Source of the DNA: Bacteroidales bacterium
GTDB taxonomy: Bacteria > Bacteroidota > Bacteroidia > Bacteroidales > UBA932
Direction of reading: 5' to 3'
NCBI GenBank assembly: GCA_017534745.1
Contig: JAFXVX010000003.1
Span: 103,420-167,419, forward strand
Length of the DNA stretch: 64,000 nucleotides
Part shown: one piece after another, positions 26,533 to 36,900 of the stretch
Layout: each line of letters opens with the position of its first letter
Numbering within the stretch: position 1 is the first letter of the stretch
Notes under the pieces: model-generated
The model's input: only the letters and a program-made list of their open reading frames with translations
Databases searched by the model: none
What the model was told of the DNA's origin: nothing
Position numbers and translations under genes: made by a program

Positions 26533-28320
26533 ATGAAGAATATAAGGAATTTCTGCATAATCGCGCACATCGACCACGGCAAGAGCACTCTCGCGGACAG
26601 GCTGCTGGAGCTCACCAGCACCCTCTCATCCCGCGAGATGGAAAACCAGGTGCTCGACGACATGGATCTTGAGCGTGAGAAAGGCATAACCATAAAGAGC
26701 CACGCCATCCAGATGGAGTATTCCAGGGACGGGGAGAGCTATCTCCTCAACCTCATCGACACTCCCGGACACGTCGATTTCTCCTACGAGGTCTCGCGCA
26801 GCATCGCCTCCTGCGAAGGGGCGCTGCTCGTAGTGGACGCCTCGCAGGGCATCCAGGCTCAGACGATATCCAATCTGTATCAGGCAGTTGACCACGGTCT
26901 CGAGATTATCCCCGTGCTCAACAAGATCGATATGGACTCAGCGCAGGTGGAGGTCGTGACCGACCAGGTCTGCGACCTTCTCGGCTGTGAACCGGAAGAT
27001 GTTTACAAGGTCTCGGCAAGGACCGGCGAGGGCGTGCAGGCGGTGCTCGACGCCATCGTGGATAAGATTCCGTCCCCGGAGGGAGACCCGGACGCCCCGC
27101 TTCAGGCGCTTATTTTCGACTCGGTATTCAATTCCTTCAGAGGAATCATCGCTTATTTCAAGGTAGTAAACGGCAGTATAGCCAAGGGAGACAAAGTCAA
27201 ATTCGTCTCGACCGGGAAGGAATACGAGGCCGAGGAGGTCGGCGTGCTAAAGCTAAAGCTCAGCCCGCGGGAGCGCATCTCGACGGGCGACGTGGGATAT
27301 ATCATCTCCGGTATCAAGAGTGCCGTCGAAGTCCGCGTGGGCGACACGATTACCCATGTCGAGCGCCCCTGCAGCGAGGCCATCGCCGGCTTCGAGGAGG
27401 TGAAGCCGATGGTTTTCGCCGGCATGTATCCCGTGGATGCTTCAAAGTACGAGGAACTCCGGGCGACCCTCGAAAAGTTCCGGCTCAACGACGCCGCGTT
27501 CGTCTATGAGCCGGAGTCCTCGCTGGCCCTCGGCTTCGGTTTCAGATGCGGTTTTCTCGGGCTGCTGCACCTGGAGATAGTCCAGGAGCGGCTTTTCCGT
27601 GAGTTCAATATGGACGTTATCACGACAGTGCCTAACGTGTCGTATAAAGTCTATACGACAAAGGGCGAGGTCGTCGATGTCCACAACCCGTCCGGTCTCC
27701 CTGCGCCGACGCTTATCGACCACATCGAGGAGCCGTTCATCCGCGCCCAGATAATCACGAAGTCCGATTTCTACGGGCCAATCATGAAGCTCTGCATGGA
27801 CAAGAGGGGGACTCTCATCGGTCAGCACTACATCACGACCGACAGGGTCGAGCTGACCTACGACCTGCCCCTGTCGGAAGTCGTTTTCGACTTCTACGAC
27901 AAGCTCAAGTCCATTTCAAAGGGCTACGCCTCATTTGATTACCACATCTCGGAGTTCCGCCCCGCGAAGCTCTGCAAGCTTGATATCCTCCTCAACGGAG
28001 ACCCGGCGGATGCCCTCTCCACCCTCATCCATGAGGACCACGCCTACGAGTTCGGCCGCAAGATGTGCCTCAAACTCAAAGAACTCATCCCCCGCCAGCA
28101 GTTCGACATCGCCATCCAGGCGGCGATCGGGGCAAAGATTATCGCCCGCGAGACCGTCCGCCAGGTTCGCAAGGATGTGACGGCGAAGTGCTACGGCGGC
28201 GATGTGACCCGTAAGCGCAAACTCCTTGAAAAGCAGAAGGAGGGCAAGAAGCGGATGCGCCAGATCGGGACCGTCCAGGTGCCGCAGAGCGCGTTCATGG
28301 CAGTACTAAAACTGGACTAG
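26533..28320 (+). CDS. lepA: Elongation factor 4 (ribosome back-translocase LepA)
   Basis: LepA is a membrane-associated and cytoplasmic GTPase that acts on stalled or assembling ribosomes. The 595-residue protein starts with the invariant [19 protein letters not shown] and has a normal G3 DTPGHVDF with the catalytic His and G4 NKID, in contrast to EF-G2 at 12200. The LepA-specific C-terminal domain is present ([38 protein letters not shown] and [20 protein letters not shown]). menA begins 2 nt after its stop. Confidence 0.98.
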   Translation: MKNIRNFCIIAHIDHGKSTLADRLLELTSTLSSREMENQVLDDMDLEREKGITIKSHAIQMEYSRDGESYLLNLIDTPGHVDFSYEVSRSIASCEGALLVVDASQGIQAQTISNLYQAVDHGLEIIPVLNKIDMDSAQVEVVTDQVCDLLGCEPEDVYKVSARTGEGVQAVLDAIVDKIPSPEGDPDAPLQALIFDSVFNSFRGIIAYFKVVNGSIAKGDKVKFVSTGKEYEAEEVGVLKLKLSPRERISTGDVGYIISGIKSAVEVRVGDTITHVERPCSEAIAGFEEVKPMVFAGMYPVDASKYEELRATLEKFRLNDAAFVYEPESSLALGFGFRCGFLGLLHLEIVQERLFREFNMDVITTVPNVSYKVYTTKGEVVDVHNPSGLPAPTLIDHIEEPFIRAQIITKSDFYGPIMKLCMDKRGTLIGQHYITTDRVELTYDLPLSEVVFDFYDKLKSISKGYASFDYHISEFRPAKLCKLDILLNGDPADALSTLIHEDHAYEFGRKMCLKLKELIPRQQFDIAIQAAIGAKIIARETVRQVRKDVTAKCYGGDVTRKRKLLEKQKEGKKRMRQIGTVQVPQSAFMAVLKLD

Positions 28321-28322
28321 CG

Positions 28323-29228
28323 ATGAAGCTGAAAGCAGCAGTTAAATCGATGCGCCTCAGGACGCTGCCCCTGTCCACCGCGGGGGTGCTTCTCGGCATC
28401 CTCCTCGCGGCGGCGGACTATCACATATCTCCCTGGGTCGCCCTTCTTATCGTCCTCACCACCATCTCGTTGCAGATCCTTTCTAACCTTTCCAACGAGC
28501 TCGGCGACGTGCTCCACGGGACCGACACGGAGGATCGGCAGGGTCCTCAGTACGGGCTCAACAGCGGCGAGATGACCATTAAGGATATGAAACTCCTTAT
28601 TAAGATCGCCGTCGCCGTCTGTGTCGTCTCCGGTCTCGCAATGACCTGGGTGTCGTTCGGGACCATCTTTGAGATGGCGCCTATCCTCGTACTGCTCCTT
28701 GGCGCTGCCGCCATCATGGGCGCCATGAAATACACCCTCGGCCGCAACCCCTACGGGTACCGCGGCCTGGGCGATCTGTTCGTGTTCCTGTTCTTCGGTA
28801 TAGTCTCCGTCGCAGGATCCTATTTTGTCGCGGCCCACGAAATCAGCTCGTGGAAGATATTCCTCCCTGCCGCAGCGATAGGTTTTTTCTCCGTAGCAGT
28901 GTTGAATGTCAATAACATACGCGATATGAAGACGGACGCGGCCAACCGCGTCACCGTAGCCATCCGCCTCGGCGAATGCCGCGCTAAGATATACCAGACG
29001 ATTCTCATAGTCCTCGGCTGGCTGTCGATGATTGCGTTCTGCCTTATGCGAATCTTCGACCCGTGGCACTACCTTTTTGTGCTGACCCTCCCTCTCTATG
29101 TGATTCACATCATCGGTGTGTGGAAGCGGCACGACAAGGACCTCGACCCGATGCTCCCCCTCCTTGTGATGTCCACATTCGCCTTCGCCGCGCTTGGCGG
29201 CGTAGGTTTTGTGGCCTATCTTTTCTAA
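28323..29228 (+). CDS. menA: 1,4-dihydroxy-2-naphthoate polyprenyltransferase
   Basis: MenA attaches the polyprenyl tail to dihydroxynaphthoate in menaquinone synthesis, in the inner membrane. The 301-residue UbiA-family protein has the prenyl-diphosphate motif as NLSNELGDVLHGTDTEDR (Asn58, Asp62, Asp68) and the second acidic motif NNIRDMKTDAANRVT, with about eight to nine membrane segments. The pattern fits MenA better than UbiA. It is tightly coupled to lepA upstream. The polyprenyl donor could come from the synthase at 44742. Confidence 0.93.
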   Translation: MKLKAAVKSMRLRTLPLSTAGVLLGILLAAADYHISPWVALLIVLTTISLQILSNLSNELGDVLHGTDTEDRQGPQYGLNSGEMTIKDMKLLIKIAVAVCVVSGLAMTWVSFGTIFEMAPILVLLLGAAAIMGAMKYTLGRNPYGYRGLGDLFVFLFFGIVSVAGSYFVAAHEISSWKIFLPAAAIGFFSVAVLNVNNIRDMKTDAANRVTVAIRLGECRAKIYQTILIVLGWLSMIAFCLMRIFDPWHYLFVLTLPLYVIHIIGVWKRHDKDLDPMLPLLVMSTFAFAALGGVGFVAYLF

Positions 29229-29233
29229 ATTTG
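29226..29233 (+). promoter_or_regulatory. -7 promoter box of the transketolase genes
   Basis: TAAATTTG matches TAnnTTTG, overlaps the menA stop codon, and lies 29 nt before the transketolase ATG at 29263. No -33 TTTG at the right distance is visible. Confidence 0.5.
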
Positions 29234-29262
29234 TAAGATTGCCTGTAACATTCAATCCACAT

Positions 29263-30105
29263 ATGGAAAACATCGAAAAACTCAAAACCATCGCAACCCA
29301 GGTGCGCCGTGACATTGTCCGCATGGTGAACCTTGCGGGCTCAGGCCACCCGGGCGGCTCCCTTTCCAGCGCAGATGTGCTCACTGCGCTGTATTTCAGC
29401 GTAATGGACCAGGCCCCCGAAAGGTGGCGCCGTGACGCCGAGGGCCAGGATGCATTCATCCTGTCCGCCGGCCACATCAGCCCCGTCTATTACTCCGTCC
29501 TCGCCCGCCGCGGCTACTTCCCCGTAAGCGAGCTTGCGACGTTCCGCCGCTTCGGCGCCCGCCTCCAGGGTCATCCGGAGGTCAAGAAGGGCCTGCCCGG
29601 AGTGTTCCAGGCGTCCGGCTCCCTCGGCCAGGGCCTTTCCGTCGCCGCCGGCATCGCCCTCGGCAAGAAGCTTTCCGGTGACAACCACAAGGTCTATTGC
29701 CTCTGTGGCGACGGCGAGAGCGAGGAAGGCCAGATCTGGGAGGCAGGCATGTTTGCCGTCCACCACTCCCTTGGCAACCTTATCGCCATGACCGACTGGA
29801 ACGGTCAGCAGATCGACGGCCCCGTGGCCTCGGTTGCCGGTGAAGGCGACCTCGAGGCCAAGTGGAAGGCCTGGGGCTGGAGGGTGTTAGTCGCCGACGG
29901 CCACGACATGGAGGTCGTCCTCAAGACCTTCGCCGAGGCAAAGGTCTCCGACGGCCGCCCGACTATGATACTCTGGAAGACCGACATGGGGCGCGGCATC
30001 TCGTTTATGGCCGGTACCCACAAGTGGCACGGCAAGGTCCCGTCCGCCGACCAGGTGGCCGAAGCACTCGCCGAGCTCGGCGAAACCCCTTTAGGTGATT
30101 TTTAA
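29263..30105 (+). CDS. Transketolase, N-terminal (TPP-binding) subunit
   Basis: This 280-residue protein is the first half of a split transketolase, which moves two-carbon units between sugar phosphates in the pentose phosphate pathway. It contains NLAGSGHPGGSLSSAD, GSLGQGLSVAAGIALG and the TPP-binding motif GDGESEEGQIWEA. The upstream frame from 29209 overlaps menA and contains the promoter box, so ATG 29263 is chosen. The second half follows after 11 nt. A two-gene transketolase is also common in archaea, Firmicutes and some Bacteroidetes. Confidence 0.95.
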   Translation: MENIEKLKTIATQVRRDIVRMVNLAGSGHPGGSLSSADVLTALYFSVMDQAPERWRRDAEGQDAFILSAGHISPVYYSVLARRGYFPVSELATFRRFGARLQGHPEVKKGLPGVFQASGSLGQGLSVAAGIALGKKLSGDNHKVYCLCGDGESEEGQIWEAGMFAVHHSLGNLIAMTDWNGQQIDGPVASVAGEGDLEAKWKAWGWRVLVADGHDMEVVLKTFAEAKVSDGRPTMILWKTDMGRGISFMAGTHKWHGKVPSADQVAEALAELGETPLGDF

Positions 30106-30116
30106 TCCATTGAGCC

Positions 30117-31070
30117 ATGAAAAAATACATCGATACAGGTAAAAAAGACACCAGGAGCGGATTCGGCGCAGGCCTGCTTGAAGCGGGGCGCGCGGACGAG
30201 AGGGTAGTAGCCCTCACGGCGGACCTCAAGGGATCGCTCAAGATGGATGAGTTTGCAGCGGAGTTTCCGGAGCGGTTCATCCAGTGCGGCATCGCCGAGG
30301 CGAACATGATCGGCGCGGCGGCGGGGCTTGCCATCAGCGGCAAGATTCCGTTCGCGGGCTCTTTCGCTGAGTTCGTGACAGGCCGTGTCTATGACCAGAT
30401 CCGTCAGGAGGTCGCCTACGGCAAGACCAACGTAAAGATTGCCTCCTCCCACGCTGGCATCACCCTCGGCGAGGACGGCGCGACCCACCAGACGATGGAG
30501 GACATCGCCCTCATGAGGGCCCTCCCCGGGATGGTGGTCATCAACCCCTGCGACTACAACCAGACCAAGGCCGCGACTATCGCCGCCGCGAAGTACGACG
30601 GCCCGGTCTATCTCCGTTTCGGCCGTCCTGGAGTGCCCAACTTTACCCCGGCTGACCAGGTTTTCGAAATCGGTAAAGCCCTGGTATTCAATGAGGGAAG
30701 TGATGTTACAATCTTCGCGACCGGGCATCTCGTGTGGGAGGCGCTCGGCGCCGCCGAGGCTCTCGAGGCCGAGGGCATCAGTGCCGAGGTGATAGACATT
30801 GCGACGATAAAGCCCCTCGACGAGGAGGCCGTCATCGCTTCCGTCTCCAAGACGGGAGTCGCCGTCGTCGCTGAAGAGCACAACATGGCCGGCGGTCTCG
30901 GAGAGGCGATCTCCGGCCTGCTCGCTTTGAAGTGCCCCAAGCCCCTCGAGTTTGTCAACGGTGGGGATCAGTTCGGCGAAAGCGGCACCCCGGCTGTCCT
31001 TATGGAAGCCTTCGGGCTCAATGCCGCAGGCATTGTTTCTGCAGTCAAAAGGGCTCTCAAAAGGAAATGA
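30117..31070 (+). CDS. Transketolase, C-terminal (pyrimidine-binding) subunit
   Basis: The 317-residue second half of the split transketolase carries the pyrimidine-binding domain (FIQCGIAEANMIGAAAGLA, with Glu for TPP activation; SHAGITLGEDGATHQTMEDIA) and the C-terminal transketolase domain (DVTIFATGHLVWEAL, then VVAEEHNMAGGLGEAI). It forms the active enzyme with the product of the gene 11 nt upstream. Its TGA overlaps the ATG of the TPR gene, linking sugar-phosphate and envelope genes in one message. Confidence 0.95.
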   Translation: MKKYIDTGKKDTRSGFGAGLLEAGRADERVVALTADLKGSLKMDEFAAEFPERFIQCGIAEANMIGAAAGLAISGKIPFAGSFAEFVTGRVYDQIRQEVAYGKTNVKIASSHAGITLGEDGATHQTMEDIALMRALPGMVVINPCDYNQTKAATIAAAKYDGPVYLRFGRPGVPNFTPADQVFEIGKALVFNEGSDVTIFATGHLVWEALGAAEALEAEGISAEVIDIATIKPLDEEAVIASVSKTGVAVVAEEHNMAGGLGEAISGLLALKCPKPLEFVNGGDQFGESGTPAVLMEAFGLNAAGIVSAVKRALKRK

Positions 31071-32713
31071 CCCGATCCGCGCTCATCAAGGCGGTGCTTT
31101 CCGCCGCGCTGTTTTTCCAGGCGCTCCTTCCCGGAGCGGCGCAGGAGAACCTTGCGGTGGAAAGCAGCCTTGTTGACGCGGTGGCCGATTTCAACGCCGG
31201 CCGTTATGTCACGGCAAGAGCCAAGTTGAAGAACCTGGCTGCTGCTGACCCTTCCGTGGATGCCGTATGGTATTATCTCGGCCTGTCGGAGGCGATGCTC
31301 GGGGATCCCGCCGGCATCGAGCACATCTCGAAGGCGGCGAAGATGGACCCGGACAACATCTGGTACAAGCAGCGCCTGGCCCTTCTGTACGAGGCCGAGG
31401 GGATGGATGACAATGTGATAGAGATCTACGAGGACATCCTCAAGTCCCGTCCCGAGAAGGTCGATATAGTCTATGCCCTGCTGTCCCTGTATATCAAAAA
31501 CAGGGAATACGACAAGGCACTTGCCGCACTGGACGAGCTTGAGACCGTGAACGGCGCCGACGACAGGGTCGTGACGACCCGTTACGACATTCTCCGCGCC
31601 CAGGGCAAAAAATCCGAGGCCGTCCAGGCGCTCAAAGACTACAACGAGAAGTACTCCTCCGTGACGGTGCTGACCGCCCTCGGGGAGCACTACCTGTCTG
31701 AATACGACGACTCGCTCGCCCTCGCGAGCTTCGAAGAGGCCATATCCATCGACGGCTCGTATCCTCCGGCCGTAATCGGCAAGGCGGAAGCCTACAGGAT
31801 GGGCGGGAACAGCGCCGCCTATTTCCCCTATATGCAGGAAGTTGCGGCCGACCGGACCTTCCCTTCGTTTTCTAAAAGCGCATATCTTGCCAATATCCTG
31901 CGCGGTTCCTCCCCGCAGTACATCAAGGGGCACGAGTCGCAGTTTGACGCCATAATGGACGCCTACCTCGATAGCAATCCGGCCGATACCCTTTCGCTTT
32001 CCACGGCAGGGACGTATTATTTCACCACAGGCCGGACCGAAAAGGGCCTGGGCCTTCTGGAGAAATGCGCAGACATCCAGCCGCGCAGCAAGGACAACCG
32101 GCTGCGTTACCTGACCAGCCTGCTGTATGCCGGCAAATGGGAGACGGCCCACGAAAAAGCTGCGGTGGCCTGGAACGAATTCCCTGAGGAGCTTGGTTTT
32201 GCGGACATAGACAATGTCGCCTGCAATTCGCTGAAGGACTACGGCAGTATCGTTTCCAACTGCAACAGGATGATTTCGGCCCATCCGAAGGACACGTCCG
32301 TCACGATTCCGGCCTATTCAGCCCTCGGCGACGCCCTCTATCAGGGCGGCCAGCCGAAGGAGGCTTTCAAGGCCTATAAGAAGGCCCTCAAGCTGAACCC
32401 GGACTACAATCCGGTGCTCAACAACTACGCATATTTCCTCTCCCTCGAAGGCAAGCAGCTCTCCAAAGCCGCGAAAATGAGCCTTAAGACAGTGCAGACC
32501 GAGCCGGACAACGCCACTTATCTTGACACCTACGGCTGGATCCTGCACCTGCAGGGCAAGGATGCCGAGGCGAAGCCGTATTTCAAACGCGCGATGACCC
32601 ACGGCGGAAAGGATAACGCGACAATACTGGAACATTACGCCGACGTGCTCGATGCCCTCGGCGAGGCATCCCTCGCCCGGGCTTACCGCAGCAGCGCGCA
32701 GCTGAAGAAATGA
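31067..32713 (+). CDS. Secreted tetratricopeptide-repeat protein
   Basis: The 548-residue product has a signal peptide (MTRSALIKAVLSAALFFQALLPGAAQ) and TPR-like helix pairs through most of its length, such as DAVWYYLGLSEAMLGD, PSFSKSAYLANIL and NPVLNNYAYFLSLEGKQL. Such proteins are periplasmic scaffolds for assembly of envelope complexes. The start at 31067 overlaps the transketolase stop; an ORF from 30932 would read through coding sequence in another frame. Its end overlaps the EnvC-like gene in ATGA, suggesting that it works with cell-wall hydrolase control. Confidence 0.88.
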   Translation: MTRSALIKAVLSAALFFQALLPGAAQENLAVESSLVDAVADFNAGRYVTARAKLKNLAAADPSVDAVWYYLGLSEAMLGDPAGIEHISKAAKMDPDNIWYKQRLALLYEAEGMDDNVIEIYEDILKSRPEKVDIVYALLSLYIKNREYDKALAALDELETVNGADDRVVTTRYDILRAQGKKSEAVQALKDYNEKYSSVTVLTALGEHYLSEYDDSLALASFEEAISIDGSYPPAVIGKAEAYRMGGNSAAYFPYMQEVAADRTFPSFSKSAYLANILRGSSPQYIKGHESQFDAIMDAYLDSNPADTLSLSTAGTYYFTTGRTEKGLGLLEKCADIQPRSKDNRLRYLTSLLYAGKWETAHEKAAVAWNEFPEELGFADIDNVACNSLKDYGSIVSNCNRMISAHPKDTSVTIPAYSALGDALYQGGQPKEAFKAYKKALKLNPDYNPVLNNYAYFLSLEGKQLSKAAKMSLKTVQTEPDNATYLDTYGWILHLQGKDAEAKPYFKRAMTHGGKDNATILEHYADVLDALGEASLARAYRSSAQLKK

Positions 32714-33903
32714 AACGCCTCTCCCTCATACTGCTTCTGTTCCTGACGGCTTTCGCCGCCACGGCGCCCCTCGCGGCCCAGAACACCAAGAAACAGGAGA
32801 GCAAAAAGGCCAAGCTGCAGAAGGAGATAGGTATCATCAACGACCAGCTCAAGAGCAACGCGGCGAAAAGCCGCGACGCTCTCTCTTCGCTGACACTCGT
32901 ACGCAAGCAGATTTCCCTCCGCAACGAGTTGATCGCGGAGAGCAACCGCGAGATTGACTCCCTCTCAAGGGCCATAAATTGGCGTGAGGGCCGTATCGCT
33001 GCCCTCGAGGGTCGTCTGGACACTCTCCAGACCCTCTACGGCCGTCTTGTGATGAAGGCCTACAAGACCAGGAACGAGAAGATATGGTATATGTATATAC
33101 TCTCGGCCGATGATCTCGGCCAGGCGTGGCGGCGGGCGTCCTACCTCCGCGGCTTCTCCAGGGAGATGAGCCGCCAGGCGAAGCAGGTCCGCGCCGTCCG
33201 CGACACCCTTTCGGCCGAGCGGGACTCCCTCGCCGCCCTCAAGGTGACGGCGGGCGAGATCAAGGCCCAGCGCGTCGCCGACGTGCAGCAGCTGAGGGGC
33301 GAGGAGGACACCGCCCAGAAGCTCGTTACAACCCTCGACAAGGAGAGGGCCCGTTACGAGAAGCAGCTTGCGGCAAAGCGCAAGGAGGTTGAGGCCCTCA
33401 ACCGTGAGATCGCCGAGATCATCCGCAAGGCCACGGCGTCTTCCTCCAAGAAGACGACCGGCGGCAAGACGGCCTCCAGCACCGTCGATGAGAAACTCTC
33501 CAACGAGTTTGCCTCCAACAAGGGGCGCCTGCCCTGGCCGGTGGACGGGACGGTAACCGACACCTTCGGCGAGCGCAATCACCCTGTGTATAAGAATGTT
33601 AAGCTTCCGTTCAACAACGGCGTGACGGTCACGACGGCCGCCGCAGCGCCGGTCAAGGCCGTCTTCAACGGCGAGGTGACCCAGGTCGTCGTGATGCCGG
33701 GCTACAACAAGTGCGTCCTCGTCCGCCACGGAAGCTATTTCACCTTCTACTGCCGTCTCGGCACAGTGAATGTCAACTCCGGCGACAAGGTCAAGACCGG
33801 CCAGGTCCTCGGCTACGTCGATACCATAGGCGGCGAGACCTCGCTCCACTTCCAGCTCTGGTCCGGCCGCCAACCCCAGAACCCTGAAAACTGGTTGAAA
33901 TGA
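32710..33903 (+). CDS. EnvC/NlpD-like murein hydrolase activator with degenerate M23 domain
   Basis: The 397-residue protein has a signal peptide, a long coiled coil (about 25-250: KKQESKKAKLQKEIGIINDQ and onward) and a C-terminal LytM/M23 domain from about 270. The domain has lost zinc ligands: the H-x-G-x-D motif reads NNGVT (Asn302 and Thr306), and the YxHL motif reads YCRL (Arg349); only His380 in LHFQL remains. That is the pattern of EnvC-type activators, which switch on amidases for daughter-cell separation instead of cutting murein. It overlaps both neighbours by 4 bp. Confidence 0.9.
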   Translation: MKRLSLILLLFLTAFAATAPLAAQNTKKQESKKAKLQKEIGIINDQLKSNAAKSRDALSSLTLVRKQISLRNELIAESNREIDSLSRAINWREGRIAALEGRLDTLQTLYGRLVMKAYKTRNEKIWYMYILSADDLGQAWRRASYLRGFSREMSRQAKQVRAVRDTLSAERDSLAALKVTAGEIKAQRVADVQQLRGEEDTAQKLVTTLDKERARYEKQLAAKRKEVEALNREIAEIIRKATASSSKKTTGGKTASSTVDEKLSNEFASNKGRLPWPVDGTVTDTFGERNHPVYKNVKLPFNNGVTVTTAAAAPVKAVFNGEVTQVVVMPGYNKCVLVRHGSYFTFYCRLGTVNVNSGDKVKTGQVLGYVDTIGGETSLHFQLWSGRQPQNPENWLK

Positions 33904-36900
33904 ACAATAAGAAATTTACTCTGTGGAACCGCATCTCGGCGCTGGCAGTCCTGCTGGTGTCAACGGTGACTTACCTTCTGACGATCGAGCCGACCGCGTC
34001 CTTCTGGGACTGCGGCGAGTTTATAGCATCTTCCTATAAGCTCGAAGTGGGCCACCCCCCGGGAAACCCTGTCTTCCAGCTATTTGCAAGGTTCTTCACA
34101 ATGTTCGCCGACGCGGATCACGCGGCCGTCGCCGTCAACGCGATGAGCGGCATCCTGTCCGCCCTGACGATATTCTTCCTTTATCTGACCATCGTCTTTT
34201 TCACCAAGAGGCTCATCAGGCCGTCCGGTGAGAACGGGGAATATTCTCTCTCCGAGGCGATAGCGATTTTCGGCAGCGGCATCGTCGGTTCGCTGGCCTA
34301 CTGTTTCTCGGACACGTTCTGGTTCTCGGCCGTCGAGGGCGAGGTTTATGCCATGTCGTCGCTTTTCACCGCCCTTGTTTTCTGGGCGATGACTAAGTGG
34401 TACGAGAACGCTGACGAGCCTCACGCCAACAGGTGGATAGTGCTTATCGCTCTCCTGATGGGACTTTCCATCGGCGTCCACCTGCTGAACCTGCTGACAA
34501 TCCCGGCCTTCGTGTTCATGTACTACTACCGCAAGAAGGAGGACGGCAAGTACACCTTCTGGCAGCTTGTGGGCATATTCATGGTTGGTGTGGTGATAGA
34601 AGGAGCGCTTGTATTCCTGTTCATCCCGTATCTGCCGAAGATTGCGGCGCTCATAGACAGGATTTTCGTCAACGGTTTCCACCTGCCGTACAACAGCGGT
34701 GCGGCGTTCTTCATGCTGCTGCTCCTCGGCCTGTGCTTCTGGGGCCTGTATTCTTCACTGAAGAAAAACAAGGTGTTCCTCAACACCTTCCTTCTCTGCT
34801 TGACTTCGCTCATTATCGGCTTCTCGCTGTTCTCAATAGTGATTATCCGTTCGGCGGTGAAGACCCCGACCAACGAGTACCAGCCTGACAACCCCTACAC
34901 GCTCGTGCGTTACCTAAGCCGCGAGCAGTACGGAAGCGTCCCGCTTCTCTACGGGCAGTATTTCGACGCTCCGTACGATCTCAAGCTCGGGACCTACTGG
35001 GCTCCGCTTGACGGCAAGTACGTCAAGGCGGAGAGCCCGGCGGATGCGAAGTACCGCAGTGAGGGCAAGATGCTCTTCCCCCGCATGTGGTCCTCGGCAG
35101 ATCCCCGCTACATCGATTTCTACGAGACCTACACCTCCGGCAAGGGCAGGCGCATCCCAGGCGCGGAGCACCGCAAGCCGACGATGGGCGCCAACCTCCG
35201 CTATTTCTTTGATTACCAGCTCGGCTGGATGTACTGGCGCTACTTTATGTGGAACTTCGCCGGCCGCCAAAACGAGATTCATTCCCCGAATCCCGGCGAA
35301 CTGTTCTACGGCAACTGGGAGTCCGGCATCGGTCCCCTCGACAGGATGCGTCTCGGCGACCAGTCCGACGCGCCCGACTGCCTGAAGGAGAACAAGGGCA
35401 AGAACCACTACTTCCTCCTGCCGCTGCTTCTCGGTATCCTCGGCCTCGTGTTCCAGTTCGATAAGGACAAGAGGGGTTCGTGGATAGTGTTCCTGATGTT
35501 CTTTATGACTGGCATCGCCATTGTCCTATACCTCAATCAGCCGCCGTACCAGGTGCGCGAAAGGGACTACGCTTATGCGGGTTCGTTCTATATGTTCTCC
35601 ATCTGGATAGGTTTTGCTGTCGCTGCGCTATATAGCTGGATCACAGAGGCTTCCAAGGGTAAATACGACAAGGCGATAGCCGTCGCCGTCAGTGCCCTCT
35701 GCCTCGGTGTCCCGGTGCTGATGGCGGAAGAGAACTGGGACGACCACGACCGATCCAACCGCCGCACTGCGGTGGAGATGGCCCGCAATTATCTCAACTC
35801 CGCCGGTCCTCAGGGCATCCTCATTACCCACGGCGACAACGACACCTTCCCTCTCTGGTATGCCCAGGAGGTCGAAGGCGTCAGGACCGACGTGAGGATA
35901 GTCAACACCTCCCTCCTCGGCACCGACTGGCACATCGACCAGATGCTCTACGCCGTCAACGAGAGCAAGCCGCTCCCTCTGACCGTGCCCCACAAGCAGT
36001 ATCTCTACGGCACCAACGAGTACATATTCATCACCGGCGACAACGGCAAACCGACGCCGATCAGTCACGTGATGGATGTCTTCAAGGATCCGTCCTACAA
36101 GGTCGAGTTGACCAGCGGCCGCAAGGTGGACTTTCTCTGCGCGAGGAAGATAGTCATCCCCGTGGACAAGGAGAACTGCCTCCGCTACGGGATAGTCCCG
36201 GAGTGCTTTGCGGACGAGATCCCCGAGGAGATAACAATCAGTATCTCCGACGGTAAGAATTATCTCACCAAGCCGGAGCTCTTCATGCTGGACCTGCTGT
36301 CCAACTACAAGTGGGACAGGCAGATAAACCTCCTCAATATGGGCGGTGACATAGAGATAGGCATCAAGGATTACCTGCTGTACGACGGCTTCTCCTACAG
36401 GTTCGTGCCGCTGAAGAACAAGGTGACCTCGACTGCCCCCGGCAAGGTGGACGCCAATGAGCTCTATCGCAAGATGACGGAGACCTACAGCTGGGATGCC
36501 CTGAGCCGCGACGACTGGTTCGTGGATTACCAGAACCTATACACCTTCCTCGGCGTCCTCTCCCAGAGGGCCATCCACGTCAGCACCGCCCAGGCGCTGA
36601 TGGATGCCGGCGAGAAGGAGAAGGCCCTCAGGATCCTCGACCTCTGCCAGGAGCGCATCAAGGAGAGCAATTTCCCTCTTGAGTCAATCTGCCTCGGGTT
36701 CACTTCCAACGATTACATGGTCATCAGGATGGTCTCCGACTACTACAAACTCGGAGAGCCCGAGAAGGCCGCGGAGCTAGGCCTCAAGATGGGCGAGCAG
36801 CTGCTCCGCAGTGCGAAGTTCTACCTTGAGTTCTACGACTACGCCTCCTCCGACTTCGAACTCGTCGGCCAGTACATCTACTACCTCGCCGACGAACTCG

